Shown here one piece after another: positions 1 through 11,676 of a DNA stretch of 64,000 nt (its first letter is position 1; every line of letters starts with the position of its first letter). Position numbers and translations under genes: made by a program. Source of the DNA: Chenopodium formosanum (lineage: Eukaryota > Streptophyta > Magnoliopsida > Caryophyllales > Amaranthaceae); assembly GCA_024500155.1 (NCBI GenBank), contig CM044859.1, positions 43,880,003 to 43,944,002 on the forward strand. The letters run 5' to 3'. The notes beneath the pieces are model-generated. The model searched no databases, was not told the DNA's origin, and saw only the letters and a list, made by a program, of their open reading frames with translations.

Positions 1-1
1 T

Positions 2-224
2 TCAGATGCCAACAATTTTCATTCTTGGATGGTTGACCGCGAGCACCATTGTATCTTGCCTTACCCCAGCCGTACATCCTTGGAGCGGAACGCAAGGAAT
101 GTATGGAAGATTCCGCGAGATAATGATGTGCTACCCACTGCTCTAGGTGGCGTAAGGAATATGGAAGTCAGCCCATAACAACAAAAACAACAGCAACAAC
201 AACAACAACAACAACAGCAGCAGC

Positions 225-264
<40 letters not shown>

Positions 265-830
265 TCATCATCATCAGCAATAGAAACATCATCAAGGTAT
301 GAGTAGCCTTGAACAATAAATGATAAGCATGCAACTTGGCATGCAGAGCATAATGGAGAACCAACATGGTATGTTTATACAAACCCAAGCTCTTCATGGT
401 GTGGCCGTGGATAGGGGTGAGGTCACCCCCCCAGTAAATTGCCCCTATTGGCCACCCTAACAAGGCCCGGTCCCTGGGTGGCAAGGATCACAACCTACTT
501 GGCCCTATAGGCAAGGGCCCTCCTCCCACGGTGTTTCTCGGGTAGACTACCCGACGGAAACCGGGTACGATTATCGTGCCCCCGGGGGGAGCGATTTTAG
601 GAGTTACCAAAACTGTCCATATGTCGACCCTACCCACCCTTCCCCTCTTCAACTTCCAGCCCCTTTCGACCTGTTGCCTCAATGGTAACAAGTCCTCTTC
701 TAAGGTCACTATGGTTGGCCTCCGGGTTACTCTGGTGGTTGGGACCCACACGCCATCCCTCCGGACGATTTCTCTTACGACACCGAGGATGATGGAGATG
801 ATGACGAAGCCGGCCCTAGTGGCCACTAGC
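2..830 (+). pseudogene. decayed 3' reading frame with polyglutamine tract
   Basis: Frame 2 reads as a degenerate protein: about 58 residues rich in charged and aromatic positions, a stop at about 176, a long polyglutamine/polyhistidine tract, then a Pro/Gly/Tyr-rich tail ending near 830. At least four in-frame stops interrupt it. The place, between pol (off the window) and the 3' non-coding region, is where Athila elements carry an extra env-like or transposon-protein frame. I do not recognise a specific domain, so the product is left open. Confidence 0.4.
178..277. repeat. (CAA)n microsatellite with CAT tail
   Basis: An almost pure CAA/CAG triplet run of about 85 bp is followed by four CAT triplets. 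It is in frame with the decayed plus-strand reading frame and would encode Gln then His. The leucine-rich minus-strand frame here is only the reverse reading of this repeat. Confidence 0.9.
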
Positions 831-869
831 CCCCCTTGTTCTTTATTTCTCCCCTTTGCTCCCTCCTAA

Positions 870-3119
870 TGTTTTAATTTGGTGCACCGCGAACGGTGCA
901 TTGTTTTAGTGTGTGTGGGGGGGGGGGAGTGTAAGAGGCAAAGGGATGTTTTTTTTTATAGTGTGGGGGAAGGCTTGTCATCATGCTAGTGTGGGGGGGA
1001 TTTCATTGTAGGTGGTAGAGCTCTCATGGTTCGGTTGGCTTTATCATGTTTTGATGTTTATTTATCTTCTTGATTGTGATAATTATGTCCCTTGGTGATT
1101 TTGATAAGTTTTTGCTAATGAATTTTCAAGTGTTTGTGTAGGTTATGGCGCTCCCATGAGGAAAAAATCTAAACTCCCGATAGTCCAAACTTCCCTTTAT
1201 CCAAATTTCTTTTACTTTATTTTATTTTATTTCTATTTCTTCATTTTGTTTAAATTCTTAGTTTCTTCCTTTGATTTTTAACTTTTTTATTTTATTTTTG
1301 ATTCATCTCAGTCTTTTCTTTCATTTTGGCTAACTTTTGAAGCTTGAAAACGGAAACGAAGGAAGTCAAAGGGTAAATCGAGCACCCCTCGGTGAGATTG
1401 CATAATTTATCTTGTCTTCATTTCAAGCGACATTTGGTGAGACCTTTCCTCTCTTTTATTTTCTTTTTCCTTGGGTGTTTAGCTTAGGTTTAGGTTAAGA
1501 AGAAGTTGAATGGTTCGAGGATTTTTTCTTGTGGTTCTTTGGAACCTGGGATCGTTGATGTTGTTATCGAACGATCACTTGTATCACGATTGGGATTTAA
1601 TTGAATTATATGCCTCGTATGTGAACCTTTTTTATTTCTTCCTCTTTCTTTTGTTTTGTTTCCCCCTTTTTGAGTTACAAGCATAATTATGACAATTTGA
1701 AATGATTTTTGATGTGTAATTTGCTTACCCTTTTGGATTAGTTTGCCTCGATGTGTCTTTGAATGCTTATCTTCCTAGTTGTTGAGGCACGGTTTGAGAA
1801 TACTTTGGGTTGAGTTAGACACATTGTAAGCTAAGGTAGCCCGGTTTAGAACTTTTGAGGAAGTTTGAACCCCTAGTTCACGGGAAAGTGGTAAGATGGT
1901 GTTGCTCTCTATGGTGGATAGGATTCCCTTGGTTAGTATTTGCTATATTTCTTATCCCGTGTGAGCGTCATTTGTTCTAGCCTTTATCATTCTTGTGAGC
2001 GGCACTTAGGATCCTTAACTATGCATGTCTTAATCTTTGTATTGGCGTCTAGCTCCTAAGATCGTGACAATATAACTCTAGAGGAGGAAGAGGGCATTTC
2101 TTCTCATTTTTCTTTGTTTTGTTTCTGTTTTGTTACAAATTTGGTTTACATTTTTACATTCACCCTCTTGCTAACCAATTTGAGCCTTATTTTCCTTTCT
2201 TGACTTAGCCATATTACCTATCGACCTATGTTCTACCAACCCTTGTAATTAGTGAAGCATTGGCTTGTGAGGTTCGAGTTTGATAATGTTGAAATTTAGC
2301 AAGAAGGTTTTGTAATTTGGTTCAAATAAGGTTTTGAAAGACTTTCATGAAAAGAGTACGCAAATAGGTTTGGCAAGAAAGTTGAAACTCATGAAAACCA
2401 AGTTAAAAAAAAAATTTTGAAAGACTATTCATGAAAAGAGTACGCAAATAGGTTTAGCAAGAAAGTTGAAACTCATTAAAACCAAGTTAAAAAAAAAAAT
2501 TGAAGTGATGTGGTGTGGTTTGTTTTGAAAGGTTGTAATTTTGAAGAATAGGTTCAATTCTTAGGATGTTCTTGAGAGATGGCCACTCTTACGCTTCACT
2601 TAGGATTTGCCACCAAAATTTTCAAATTGTTTCCCAACCATAACCCCTAGCCATAACATTACAACCCTACTTAAGACCCTTTGATTCTAGAGGGGCATGG
2701 TCAAAGAACGGTGGAGGAAGATAGATTTCAACCCTATGGAGAGAGTATGCATAGTTGAGATGTCGGGATGACCCTATGATTCCACATAAAATTTTCTTTT
2801 TTCGGTTCCCTCGAGGAACCATGAGGAGCTAGCTAGGGGATGAATTGAAGCTAGTTGAGAGAACGCGGACCGTCTTGGTTGGGGCTAGGGCGGAGAATGA
2901 AATCATTAGTTCTCTACGCTTAGTTTAGGTTTGTCTTTTTCAACCTTGAGCATCTTAGAACGTGTTTTCCCTCTTTGAATTGAGAAAGATGAGTATTCTT
3001 TGGTGCATTTATTTGCAAATGAGTCCAAATTGAGCATTCCATTACCTTGAGATTTGATTGGTTTTGCGAAAACCTTGTCATGTTATGTTTGTTGTGTTTG
3101 TCTTTTTGTTCCGGTTTTC
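870..3119 (+). other. non-coding 3' region of the Athila-like remnant
   Basis: No gene is supported. The region is T-rich, with G-tracts at 909-930, 960-967 and 990-1000 that resemble the terminal purine tract, and a tandem duplication at 2336-2502. Confidence 0.6.
2336..2502. repeat. two-copy tandem repeat, unit about 82 bp
   Basis: Two adjacent copies share the segments ATGAAAAGAGTACGCAAATA and AAGAAAGTTGAAACTCAT, and each ends in a run of about ten A. They differ at a few positions. It looks like local slippage or unequal exchange in the 3' non-coding region. Confidence 0.8.
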
Positions 3120-3175
3120 CTTGCTTGAGGACAAGCAAGAGGCAAGTGTGGGGGATTTTGATGAGTGGCATTCAT
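3120..3175 (+). promoter_or_regulatory. hairpin, polypurine tract and LTR start
   Basis: CTTGCTTG (3120-3127), loop AGGA and CAAGCAAG (3132-3139) form a perfect 8-bp stem just before the purine tract at 3144-3156. The LTR begins TGATGAG at 3159 and stops matching its relatives after 3175, where minus-strand Tat LTR sequence takes over. The tract would prime plus-strand DNA synthesis. Confidence 0.7.
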
Positions 3176-3539
3176 AGGCCCTCCTCTAGATTATTGGGCC
3201 ACCTTTGAAAATCATAGGGCTTGATCTAACTTAATCCATAACTTCCTTGTAAGCCATCGGAATTGGGCCTATAATATATCATTAAAAAGCTATTTTCGAT
3301 TCCAATCCAACTACACTATTATTGGACCTTTATTATGGACCAAGTCAAATTGGACTGGCTATTTTTAACAAATATGAGTAAGAAAAGAAATATTTTTACA
3401 AAATAGAAAGAGTAATATTTTAATTAAAAACATCCTCATCATTAGACTTTCCACACTTTCACCTCGTTCGATAATTAAAAGAAGTGAAAGGTATTTATCA
3501 CTGCGTTCGGTTTTGGGGAGACACATTTTGGTGTCTACA
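3175..3539 (-). repeat. truncated 3' LTR of old Tat element
   Basis: The reverse complement starts TGTAGACACC at 3539, like the Tat LTRs at 11677 and 48754, and is clearly related to 48390-48754 over its length. Only about 365 bp remain of an LTR of about 1.9 kb. The left edge abuts the Athila-like LTR start. Confidence 0.85.
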
Positions 3540-3553
3540 AAAGTCCCCACTTT
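3540..3553 (-). promoter_or_regulatory. polypurine tract of old Tat body 1
   Basis: On the minus strand it reads AAAGTGGGGACTTT directly before the LTR start. It matches AAAGTGGGGGCTTC at 28627-28640 in the intact element and a decayed copy at 48755-48768. The preceding ACTCAGTC is also shared. Confidence 0.85.
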
Positions 3554-3780
3554 GACTGAGTTTGGAGAAACGCAAGTTGCGATTACAAAATTCAAAGTAA
3601 CGATAGGGACAGAGAATGATTCAGAATGTTCTGTAATCTTAAATCATTCTTATAACGCCGATACCTGCAAACTAGCGTTAGTTAAAATAGATAAGAGAGT
3701 TAAGAAACACAAATCTTGCACCGTCGAGCACACGTCTCCGCAAGTAACTAATTTGTTGCTACATTTGTTGTTGTGACAAC

Positions 3781-4100
3781 CTTCCACAAGCTAGGGAACA
3801 CCATCTTGCTGCTTTGTTGATGATATGCCAACGCGTCTCTGTGAAATTAGCTTCTGTTTGTGTGACGATATTCCTCAAGCTAGGGGATACTGCCTAAAGA
3901 CTGATACGCCCGTAACTACCTCCAATTTCCATTGTGATAGTCTTTTGCAAGCCAGAGTACACTATCGAAAAATGTTTCGCCTGAAACGATCTTCTACCGC
4001 TTTGTAACCATCTTCCGCAAGCCAGGGAATATGATCGAAGATTGCTTTGCCTGGAACGATCTTCTACCCTTTGTAACCATCTTCCACAAGCCAGGGAACA
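3781..4100. repeat. tandem short hairpins with CAAGC loop
   Basis: Five related segments begin at 3781, 3871, 3942, 4012 and 4081 (steps of about 70-90 bp). Each is a small inverted repeat such as TTCC/GGAA around a loop containing CAAGCTAG or CAAGCCAG. The last two also share flanks (GAACGATCTTCTACC type). The same place in the intact element (28077-28440) has hairpins with a related loop. Tandem repeats in this 3' region are known for Tat/Ogre elements. Confidence 0.75.
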
Positions 4101-4504
4101 TGATCGAAGATTGCTTCGCCCAAAGTCATCCTCAGATGTTGTGATAATATTCCAAAAAAAATTACCCAAAATTAACGCTCGTCGATCTTTAAAGCTCGCT
4201 TGAACTTTGCTTCCATGATATATGCTGAATTTCCTACGGTGCCAGTATGTCGGGGCTTTCGCTGCTTGTGAACCATAATGTTGGTGCCTTTTGCTGTTTA
4301 TGAACCATTATATCAGTTCCTCCGTGATGAGCCAATGTTTAGGCGCTTTAAGCTAAGTGAAACGATCTTTCCTTAAGTCGATCACTAATTGTAATCAAGC
4401 CAATTACTTAATCATGAAAAATTGCTTATAGGGGCTAACTGGCGTACCATGGAACCGGAAATTACTGCATAAGGTCCACATAATCATTTATGAGGTCCAA
4501 GTGT

Positions 4505-4610
4505 TCTGTCGCCACACCAGCGCAAATTGTAAAGCATCGTCGCCGCATTTGTGCTCCGTCGCCTAGCAACGAAGGCCAGCGCCTGGCAATGAAATCGTCG
4601 TCTGGCGACG
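4505..4610. promoter_or_regulatory. palindrome array upstream of PMD pseudogene
   Basis: Degenerate copies of a GTCGCC-W-GGCGAC-like palindrome have centres near 4545, 4564, 4584 and 4603, i.e. 19-20 bp apart. Earlier, weaker copies reach back to about 4505. The PMD start is 650 bp downstream. The intact element has CCGTG-type arrays at the corresponding place (27369-27875). Confidence 0.65.
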
Positions 4611-4639
4611 GAGTCGGATTTTTGAAATAAAACCCCTTT

Positions 4640-5250
4640 CTTCCCCATTTGCCGTAAACGTTGCTGCTGCTATTCATTTTTGCTCGGAACTTCAAATCAT
4701 ACGTTCTCGCTCGCTTGTGCACAAAATTCACTCAAACTTGTTGCAAATCCAAGCTTATTTCATCTATTTTCCGGATCCATGTAAGTTTTTCTCAAAATTA
4801 GCCCAATTTTGGCTAAATTCGAAGATATTTCATATGCGGGTATTCAAAAAATTTGAACCCATTTTTGCTTAATTTGCTTAGTTTATAAAACTTTATGCCT
4901 TGAAATTGCTAGATTATGTTTGTATATCATGTTTAGAGTGTTTTGAGACTTGTTTCACTCTATTTGGTGAAGAAACAAGCAATTTGCTATTGTTGACCCT
5001 CTTGAGTTCGTGAGAACAATGTGACCCATTCTTTGTGATTTTGCTTTCTATTTTTATCAAAATTTGTCACAATATTTATCATAATATTAAAAGAATTTAT
5101 TTGATTGCTAAAATTTGCTATTTATGCTTGAATTGAAATTATGCTCTATGTTAGTACTACGTACTCTATTTGTGCGAACATAGCATCATGCAGTTAGGTG
5201 AACCTCAAATACTATAGAACCATAATTTTCTGGTATTTTGCATAATATAG
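4640..5250 (+). other. leader region of PMD pseudogene
   Basis: AT-rich, no reading frame of note. The first part (about 4740-4790) matches 50110-50160 in body 2. It probably served as 5' untranslated or first-intron sequence of the PMD gene. Confidence 0.4.
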
Positions 5251-5251
5251 C

Positions 5252-7603
5252 ATGGCTAGACAACGAGGCTCGGGTTCTCATTCTCGCTCCAAGGAGACTC
5301 GTCGTGAGGACGACCCCGTAGGCACCTCCTCTTCTCTAGGGGAATTTCTAGAGTGGGATGGGCACACTGTGTATTTTGCGCCGTTGTTCCACATCTCAGA
5401 GCGCGTTCGTAGAGGGATTCTCAGCAGGAGAGGGTAATATAATGTTGTTTTCTCCATGTCTTCTTCTGCCATGGTTCGGGAAAAACGACCATCGACTCTC
5501 TATACGACAACTATTTCCGTGACGACGTCGGTCTACGTCATCTATGCGAATCATGTGGCCTGACTCCTTTGCTGCAAGCCAACTGGGCTATGTACTCTTT
5601 TGACATAGTAACCTTATTGTTCGAGCTTTGGTGGAGTTCTTTTGGGACACCAACTACACTTTTCACTTTCCTTGGGGTGAGTGGACTGTTACCACTACCA
5701 ACTTCAGTCTCATTACGAGATTGGAATTTACTTCAATCCCTCTCCCTTTTGATAGAGATATCACCTTTTTCTCTCCGGAGGTGCTGGAGTTGTTGGGCCT
5801 TATTACTATCCGGGCTCATGCTGAGGCTGACCCGACGCAGCTAAGCACTAGATGCATCTGCCGAAGCACACTTGCTATAGCTTTTCAGGATCCAGCGACC
5901 ACCCCAGAGAAGCGGGTGCAAATTTTTTCGTTTATCCTTTTGTTAAGGAATTTTTCTTCTAACAGAGGTAGTCGAGTGCTACTCTACTACCTACCTGCTG
6001 TTTGCGACCTCGCTTTAGTTGGGTCGTATGATTAAGCCAGCTTGGCCAATACTAGCTTCCTGGTTGGACTTCGACTTTCTAGTCGTCACGGCTCCTTCAA
6101 AGGAGACATTTCACTTTCCAGCTTTTGCAGAGTCGCAGAGGTACACTTCATTCCTTCTAAAGTTAGCTCTAGCCTTATTTTAGCATCTAGTTTGACGAGT
6201 ACTTTCCATCTCTTGCGCCGGAGAGACCTTCACCTTAAAAAGCTCCTTGTTGCTTGTAGTTGGGGAGGTCGTCACAGTGCAGAGGTCACTTCTACGCGCA
6301 TCCGAGAGTTGATCATCTCATTATGTTTTCCCTTTTTTAGATGCTTGCTCTTTTATACCTTTAATAGGATTTTGTCTCATGAGTATGCATTTTGTTGGAG
6401 CCGGCCGTAGAGTTTTGGCCGTGGGCCGATTTAGACATCCTCGCACTTGTTGCGCAATACACCACCCAGCGTCACTATTTCCAGGGGACGTATGAGGTTG
6501 CGGTGCATCTTAGCGAGAGAGTGGCTATTCAGCACTCCTCGTTGGCCTTTGTTGTTCCAACTCGCCCACCTGTCTGAAGGACTATGGCAAGGTTGAGGAC
6601 TATGGCGACTAGAGCGACAGAGGGCACGCCTTGGCGGACGCACGCTCGTCCGGAGTTATGCTATACAAAGGCTTTATTGTCGCTTTTAGCTTTACAACTT
6701 TTTTTTCCATAAGGAGGAGAGGTATTCTTTATTTTTGCGCATTTCTCTTTTGTGTAGCCCCCAAGTAGAAACTGACTACTCAGCTTATCTTGTAAGGTAT
6801 GCACGCGGAGTTTGTCGCTCCACCTGTGTCCATCACCAATCAAGGGGTGTATGGCCCGGTTGACGAGATGATTCCTTTAGCTCCTCAAGATCATCGCTTC
6901 ATTGAGCAGTCGATACCACGACGTCAGACTTGGGTGAGTAATTTATTTTCCTTTTTTCTTTACATACATATTGTCGATCTCTACTGACTTATCTTTCGAC
7001 TGTTCACGTGTGAGGTGGTGACGATGATGGCTAGGGGCGTGAACGCCTTTCGTCACCAGCTGGTGATATTGAGGGATCGAGCTTCTTTTCATCGGAACGA
7101 CACTGCAGAGGTATCTCTCTTACTCTTAGTTTATAATTTAATTTATTTATTTTGCATTTGACATGACTAACTTTTGCAGGGGCAACCTATTCTTCCTCAA
7201 ACTTGGCCGAGGCCTGAGGCTAGGTTAGAGAGGTCCGGCTCAAGGCGTCGTCGTACCTGGTCAAGGGGTGAGGGTAGCCGATCGGAGATGGCTCCTCCTG
7301 AGAGAACGGATGGTTTTGGCTCTTCTTCTGAGAGAGCACAGACTAGGTCAGCAGGCCAGGGAGGCATGCCATCGGCTCCTTTAGGGGATGGTGGGACATA
7401 CGAGTTCAGGTAGTCGTCGCAGCAGCTGCCGCAGCCTCGGCCATTTGCTATTAAGCATCATAGCGAGCCAGGATGGGCTGGTCCTACAGTGTTGATTCCG
7501 CCTAAAGGCAACCCATGGACTAGTGAGGGGCACACTCCGCGATCCACTTTATTTTTTGATACCTTTGGAGTGCCTCCTCATTTGCGTCCTCCGGCACCTT
7601 AGC
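5252..7603 (+). pseudogene. PMD (plant mobile domain) gene remnant, antisense to its element
   Basis: The frame opens MARQRGSGSHSRS, then breaks. The PMD core is clear at 5628-5720 (FFWDTNYTFHFPWGEWTV), aligning with the intact-element protein at residues 139-155. Further blocks follow in order: a KRVQIF/SRVLLYYLP region near 5915-6000, an ...IQHSSLAFVVP block near 6525, a block ending RRQTW followed by a GT donor at 6931, a MARGVNAFRHQL block near 7025 ending before a GT donor at 7111, and an Arg/Ser-rich last exon from 7180. These match the exon order and splice positions of the gene at 24053-26614. Stops and frameshifts are numerous. PMD proteins such as Arabidopsis MAIN and MAIL1 act in silencing; whether this copy ever did is unknown. 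Confidence 0.75.
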
Positions 7604-8016
7604 TGTACCAGTGCTTTTTTTTATATGACTGATAGGACTTTGCTAATTTTTTTGACTTCCTTATTAGGCCTATTGTATATATTAGACATATTGTATATAC
7701 AACTTTATAATGCTTATTTTATCTTTGCATTTTTTTTTATTTTACGTGCTTGTGAGTATGTGAAAAAAATTGTGACTAATTTTTGCGCAAAAAAATTCCG
7801 TCAATTTTATTATTCATGGAGGGTATCCGAATTTCTCCCCTAAAAAGAAAAAAAAAGTAAAATTTAACTAACATAAGCCTAAAATTAATTAAACTTGAAT
7901 TAATCAAAAATATATTTGAAAGAAATCAAAACATAAAGTCAATGCACGAAAAATTGAGTCGTAATCGAAAAACTCATATGGTTTGCAAAGAATAAGTTGT
8001 GTTGATCTGACTTGAT
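7604..8016. other. spacer between PMD and DUF7745 pseudogenes
   Basis: AT-rich, non-coding. The segment around 7818 (CATGGAGGGTA) recurs at about 57700 in body 2, showing that body 2 retains this spacer although both flanking genes are gone there. Confidence 0.5.
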
Positions 8017-8147
8017 GTCGCCAACTTCTGGTGTCGTTGCTAGACACTGCTTTCGTCACTAGGCGCAGTTCCGGTCGTTTGGGGACGAATTCTTTTTCCC
8101 CGAATCCTTTCAGAAAACAAACTGCATTAGTTTTGTCAATAAATAGC
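8017..8147 (+). promoter_or_regulatory. palindrome array and TATA-like box before DUF7745 pseudogene
   Basis: Palindrome-like copies (for example GTCACTAGGCGC) have centres near 8023, 8041, 8060 and 8080, steps of 18-20 bp. A TATA-like CAATAAATAG follows at 8138-8147, about 80 bp before the start codon. The intact element shows the same arrangement at 23384-23555 with a different motif. Confidence 0.6.
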
Positions 8148-8226
8148 TCCCAAATCTGCCGAATTTTGTATATTTCGAACGGATTAAAAATAATAGCTTT
8201 TAGCTTTAATTTTCTTTAAAAAAATC

Positions 8227-9735
8227 ATGTCTAAGAGTTTTAGTGATTTTACTCGTGAGTGGTGTCGTTCTTTGACTTCTATGGAGAGAAAAGAGTTTGA
8301 TTTCTTTCATATAGGAGGTATCTATGGTATTAAGGGGGGTAGATATAGATATAGATTTTATTTATACCGCCTTAGAATATTGGGATCCAAACACACTGTG
8401 CTTTAGACTAGGCTATGATGAAATTAGTCCTTTACCGAAAAACTTTCGTGCCATTCTAGGCTTCCCATCAATGGATCTTGCGGTAATTCCAAATATTAGT
8501 GAGTATTATTATAAAGATTTTGAGCGCTTCTTTAATCTGAAAGACAAAGATCTAACAAATATTGTAGATGGTAGCGTAGTTAATCTAAAAGAATTTGCAC
8601 GCCACTACTTTGACAGACCATATTCAAAGTCTTTTAATGATTATAGGAGAAGGGCTTTTCTCTTTTGCATGCTTAGCCAATATCTCCTCACTAGTGGTAA
8701 TAATCTTAAGGGTCAAGCAATATTGGTGTTTGTGATGGAACAAATTAAATCAGGGAGATATCCAATGCCATTAATTGTTGGAGAAACAATGCTTAGTTTG
8801 GATGAATTAAAGAAAAATCCGAAAGCACTTTTTCAAGGCTCTCTAATTATATTACTGGTAAAAAATATTATTTTTAATTACAAAAATCAAAAACATATAT
8901 TTTTTTATAGTAATACTAATTATTCGCATTGAATTTTTGCATATGTGGCTAATAAAGTGACTAGAATTAATTAGTCCTCCTGGTAATATTGAAAAATATA
9001 CTGCAATTTGCTTTGGAAGGCAAAAGGAACACTTCACTATAAAGATGGGTCGCCGTGAGTGGAACAAACTATTCCTCTCTCGTGATTTGCTATCAAATGG
9101 ATGATCCCATGGTGGAAAATTGAGAAGATGGTTGGTGTCAACAAGCAACCCTTATGTTGTCTTCCATGCTTAACCAAGATGACTTTTTTTTTCCCTGCAT
9201 GATAAAAAGACAGTACGGTGTTACTCAAACAATTCCTTCTGGAGATATTCGTTATCCCTATGAATTCCCTGTTTTTCAAGAAGTATAGAGGTTTGACACT
9301 TATTGTAGTGTTTGAACTTTCTGGGAAGAGGTTACCCAAAAGGTTTCTCCTTCTTTGCCCAAGGATGTGAAGAATTGGCTTCTTAATAAGCCTAAAACGG
9401 ACAAGAATAAAAATCAAAGTGGAACCAATAGGAAGAATTGTCTAGGTGACAAGATAACTCCTGTTAAGGAACACTTAAGTGAAAGAATTGAGTTCAAAAT
9501 ACCTATGATGCCTAAAAAGAAGTACACTACTAAAGGCAGAACGAAAAGAAAAGTTGACTCTGCAGAAAAGAAAGTTTGGGTGGAAAAGAAACATGGTGTC
9601 CTAGCTAAAGGAGAAACTATTTACACGAAAATTGAATGTAGATCCTCTCAAGGATGCCTACTAACTAAAGTAATGGATGATGAAGGAGACAATGACAAGA
9701 ATTGGAAAAGAGCAAAGAAAGAGAAGAAAGATTGA
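8227..9735 (+). pseudogene. DUF7745-like gene remnant, antisense to its element
   Basis: The start (MSKSFSDFTREWCRSLT) aligns with the intact-element protein MSQNFDNILRDWSYSLT. A frame change near 8320 is followed by a well-kept block (8350-8830; ALEYWDPNTLCFRLGYDE). The exon ends at 8857 before GTAAAA, the same donor site as the intact gene. The acceptor near 8942 has lost its AG. Exon 2 (about 8943-9735) has several frame breaks but keeps the Lys/Arg-rich C-terminus (KKKYTTKGRTKRKV). The domain is unassigned in function. It ends 10 bp before a solo LTR. Confidence 0.7.
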
Positions 9736-9744
9736 AGCATTGCT

Positions 9745-11294
9745 TGATGAGGGGAATTTATGCCACTCTTTTATCCTTTTTCTCTAAGGATTCTCCCCTC
9801 ATTTGCACTTGTTTGGCCTTTTCTCTAAGCATTTTTACTTAGTTTTGCTTCCTCTTTTCTTTTCTCCTTTATCTTCCCTTCTCTTAGTCTTCTCGCTTTG
9901 TTTTTATTTTTATATCCATGCTTTGGTTTTGTAGGTATTATGTGTCGAAAGAAAGAGGATATCAAGTAGCCAAGCTAACTGTTGTGCGCAGGGTGTTGTG
10001 CGGATGCTGTGCGGGCGCGCATGTTTGGATGTGGGGACGCGCAGCCCTGTCAGAACCCGCACAGCCAGACTGAAGAAACAGAGCCAAACCAGAGAGTTTG
10101 TGCGACTAACTGTGCGTCTTCAGTGCGGGCGCGCAACCTGATGCGCGGGCACGCATATGTCGTATGCGGGCGCGCACGACTGAGTTTATTATCATTTGCG
10201 CCTTGTTGTCCAAGTCTCTTTCTTTTTGGGGAGCCATATATTTATAGACGGGACTTTTTGTAATAAAAAAGACTTAGTACTAATTCCATAGAACATTAGC
10301 CTAATCTAAAGAGAGAAAATAGATTGTTATTTCAAGCATACTTTATTGTATTCAACTTTGCTCAAGTTTTAATCTTCCATCAATCATGCAAGTATCCAAG
10401 TTTTCATCTTTCTTTAATCCTTTCTTTAGTAATCTCTTCTCCTTTATTATTTATTTGTTTTATTGTTACATATTTTTGTCAATCTTATTAGTTTATCTAG
10501 TTATTATTGATTTCACTGATTTCAACCATGTTTTTGTTTTGAGTTTCTTGAGTTTATTTCTAGTTTTGATATTATGTTTAATCTCCCTTCTCTAGGCTAA
10601 ACTTTTAGCTAGGGGAAGGGGGTGGAAGATATGATTTGATATTGGATGAATGATAATGGTTGGATTGAACTTATGCCATATATTGATGAAAGACATGATT
10701 TTTATTAGCTTGGGATTATTGTTGCACTCTATTTGATGTTTTCAAGTTTAAATGCATGAAAGTGATTTGAACTATATTAGGATCACCTCTATTTTAATGA
10801 TTGCATGAGAATGAGTTATTAAAGTGGAGTTTTTATAGATTGTGCTTCTTTATTCTCTTGATTTGATTGTAACTAATAGGATGCATGAGAATGATCCTTA
10901 TTAGTGTAGACTTCTTTCATTGATTTTCCTAGACTATTGCATGAGAATGAATTGTTTAGGTAGAACCTTGTGTTCTTTGGCACATGTTTCATGATAATCA
11001 CCATTATTCTCTTCTTTCTAATCATATTGGATACCCCCGTATCCCTAGCGTCATTTTCTATTGATTTTAATCATCATTTTCTTGCTAACTTGTAGTTTTA
11101 GTGTTCTACTCAACAAAACCAACAAAAACAATCCCCTTTTCACTCTTGCATTAGTGATATTTGTTGTTGAATTAGCGTGCTTCCCTAGTGGTTCGACCCT
11201 TTACTTGCCACTAACTAGTTTAATGTAGGTTTAGGTATTATAAATGATTAATTTGATTAGGGTAGTAGCTTAACGACCTATCTATCCGCGATCA
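9745..11294 (+). mobile_element. solo LTR of an Athila-like element
   Basis: It begins TGATGAGGGG and ends GATCA, flanked by the 5-bp target duplication ttgct (9740-9744 and 11295-11299). The first 180 bp are close to the LTR starting at 50413. No internal sequence remains, so LTR-LTR recombination removed the body. It sits in the old Tat element just past the DUF7745 pseudogene. Confidence 0.9.
9984..10246 (+). promoter_or_regulatory. GC-rich motif array upstream of TATA box in solo LTR
   Basis: Copies of GTGCGGGCGCGCA and variants begin at 10009, 10031, 10123, 10143 and 10164, with weaker ones at 9984, 10100 and 10112; the best neighbours are 20-22 bp apart. TGCG/CGCA ends make each copy partly palindromic. 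TATATTTATA follows at 10237-10246. The related LTR at 50413 has a different motif (GGTTCGGCCGAACC) here. Confidence 0.65.
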
Positions 11295-11299
11295 TTGCT

Positions 11300-11676
11300 T
11301 AACTTCTAATTTATTAGAAAATTTTAATTTTTTAAGAAAATTTATAAGCTTTTATTTAAATTCCATTAATAATGTAATTTTACTATATTTTATTAATGCA
11401 ATTTTCTGCTTTTTAAATTAAAACAACATTTACGTTACACTTTTTATTAAAGCAATGAAAACACTTAATTTTTTTTTTTCTGAAAATATTTGGGTACAGA
11501 AGTCGAAAATTTCTGAAATACACCAAAATTTTCCATGTTTAACGCAAAAATATTTGGATCGAAATTTTATTCCGTCACCAAACGCTGGTCTCTGTCGTCT
11601 GGCGCTATCTTTGTCGCCAGACGCTGGTGCTCGTCGCACGGCAATGGCTGCGTCGCCGGGCAACGATTTATATTGG
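11300..11676 (-). other. post-pol spacer of old Tat body 1 with palindrome array
   Basis: This is the segment between integrase (now beyond 30322) and the DUF7745 pseudogene. AT-rich up to 11570. Palindrome-like copies such as GTCGCCAGACGCTGG then have centres at about 11580, 11600, 11619, 11638 and 11658, steps of 19-20 bp. The last five bases (attgg) are the target duplication of the 18.6-kb element. Confidence 0.7.

Larger units (their letters stand above)
1..3174 (+). mobile_element. 3' end of an Athila-like Ty3/gypsy element
   Basis: The stretch ends with a hairpin, a purine tract (AAGTGTGGGGGAT) and the first 17 bases of an LTR (TGATGAGTGGCATT...), the same LTR start as the elements at 9745 and 50413. 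That order marks the 3' end of a plus-strand retrotransposon. Bases 2-830 hold a decayed reading frame. Bases 870-3100 are non-coding and contain several extra GTGTGGGGG tracts (near 910, 960 and 990). Gag, pol and the 5' LTR would lie left of the window. Athila is my lineage call from the LTR and tract similarity; no pol is visible here to confirm it. Confidence 0.65.

Noticed and set aside
143..484. Leucine-rich minus-strand frame
   Set aside because: It is the reverse reading of the CAA repeat and has no other support.
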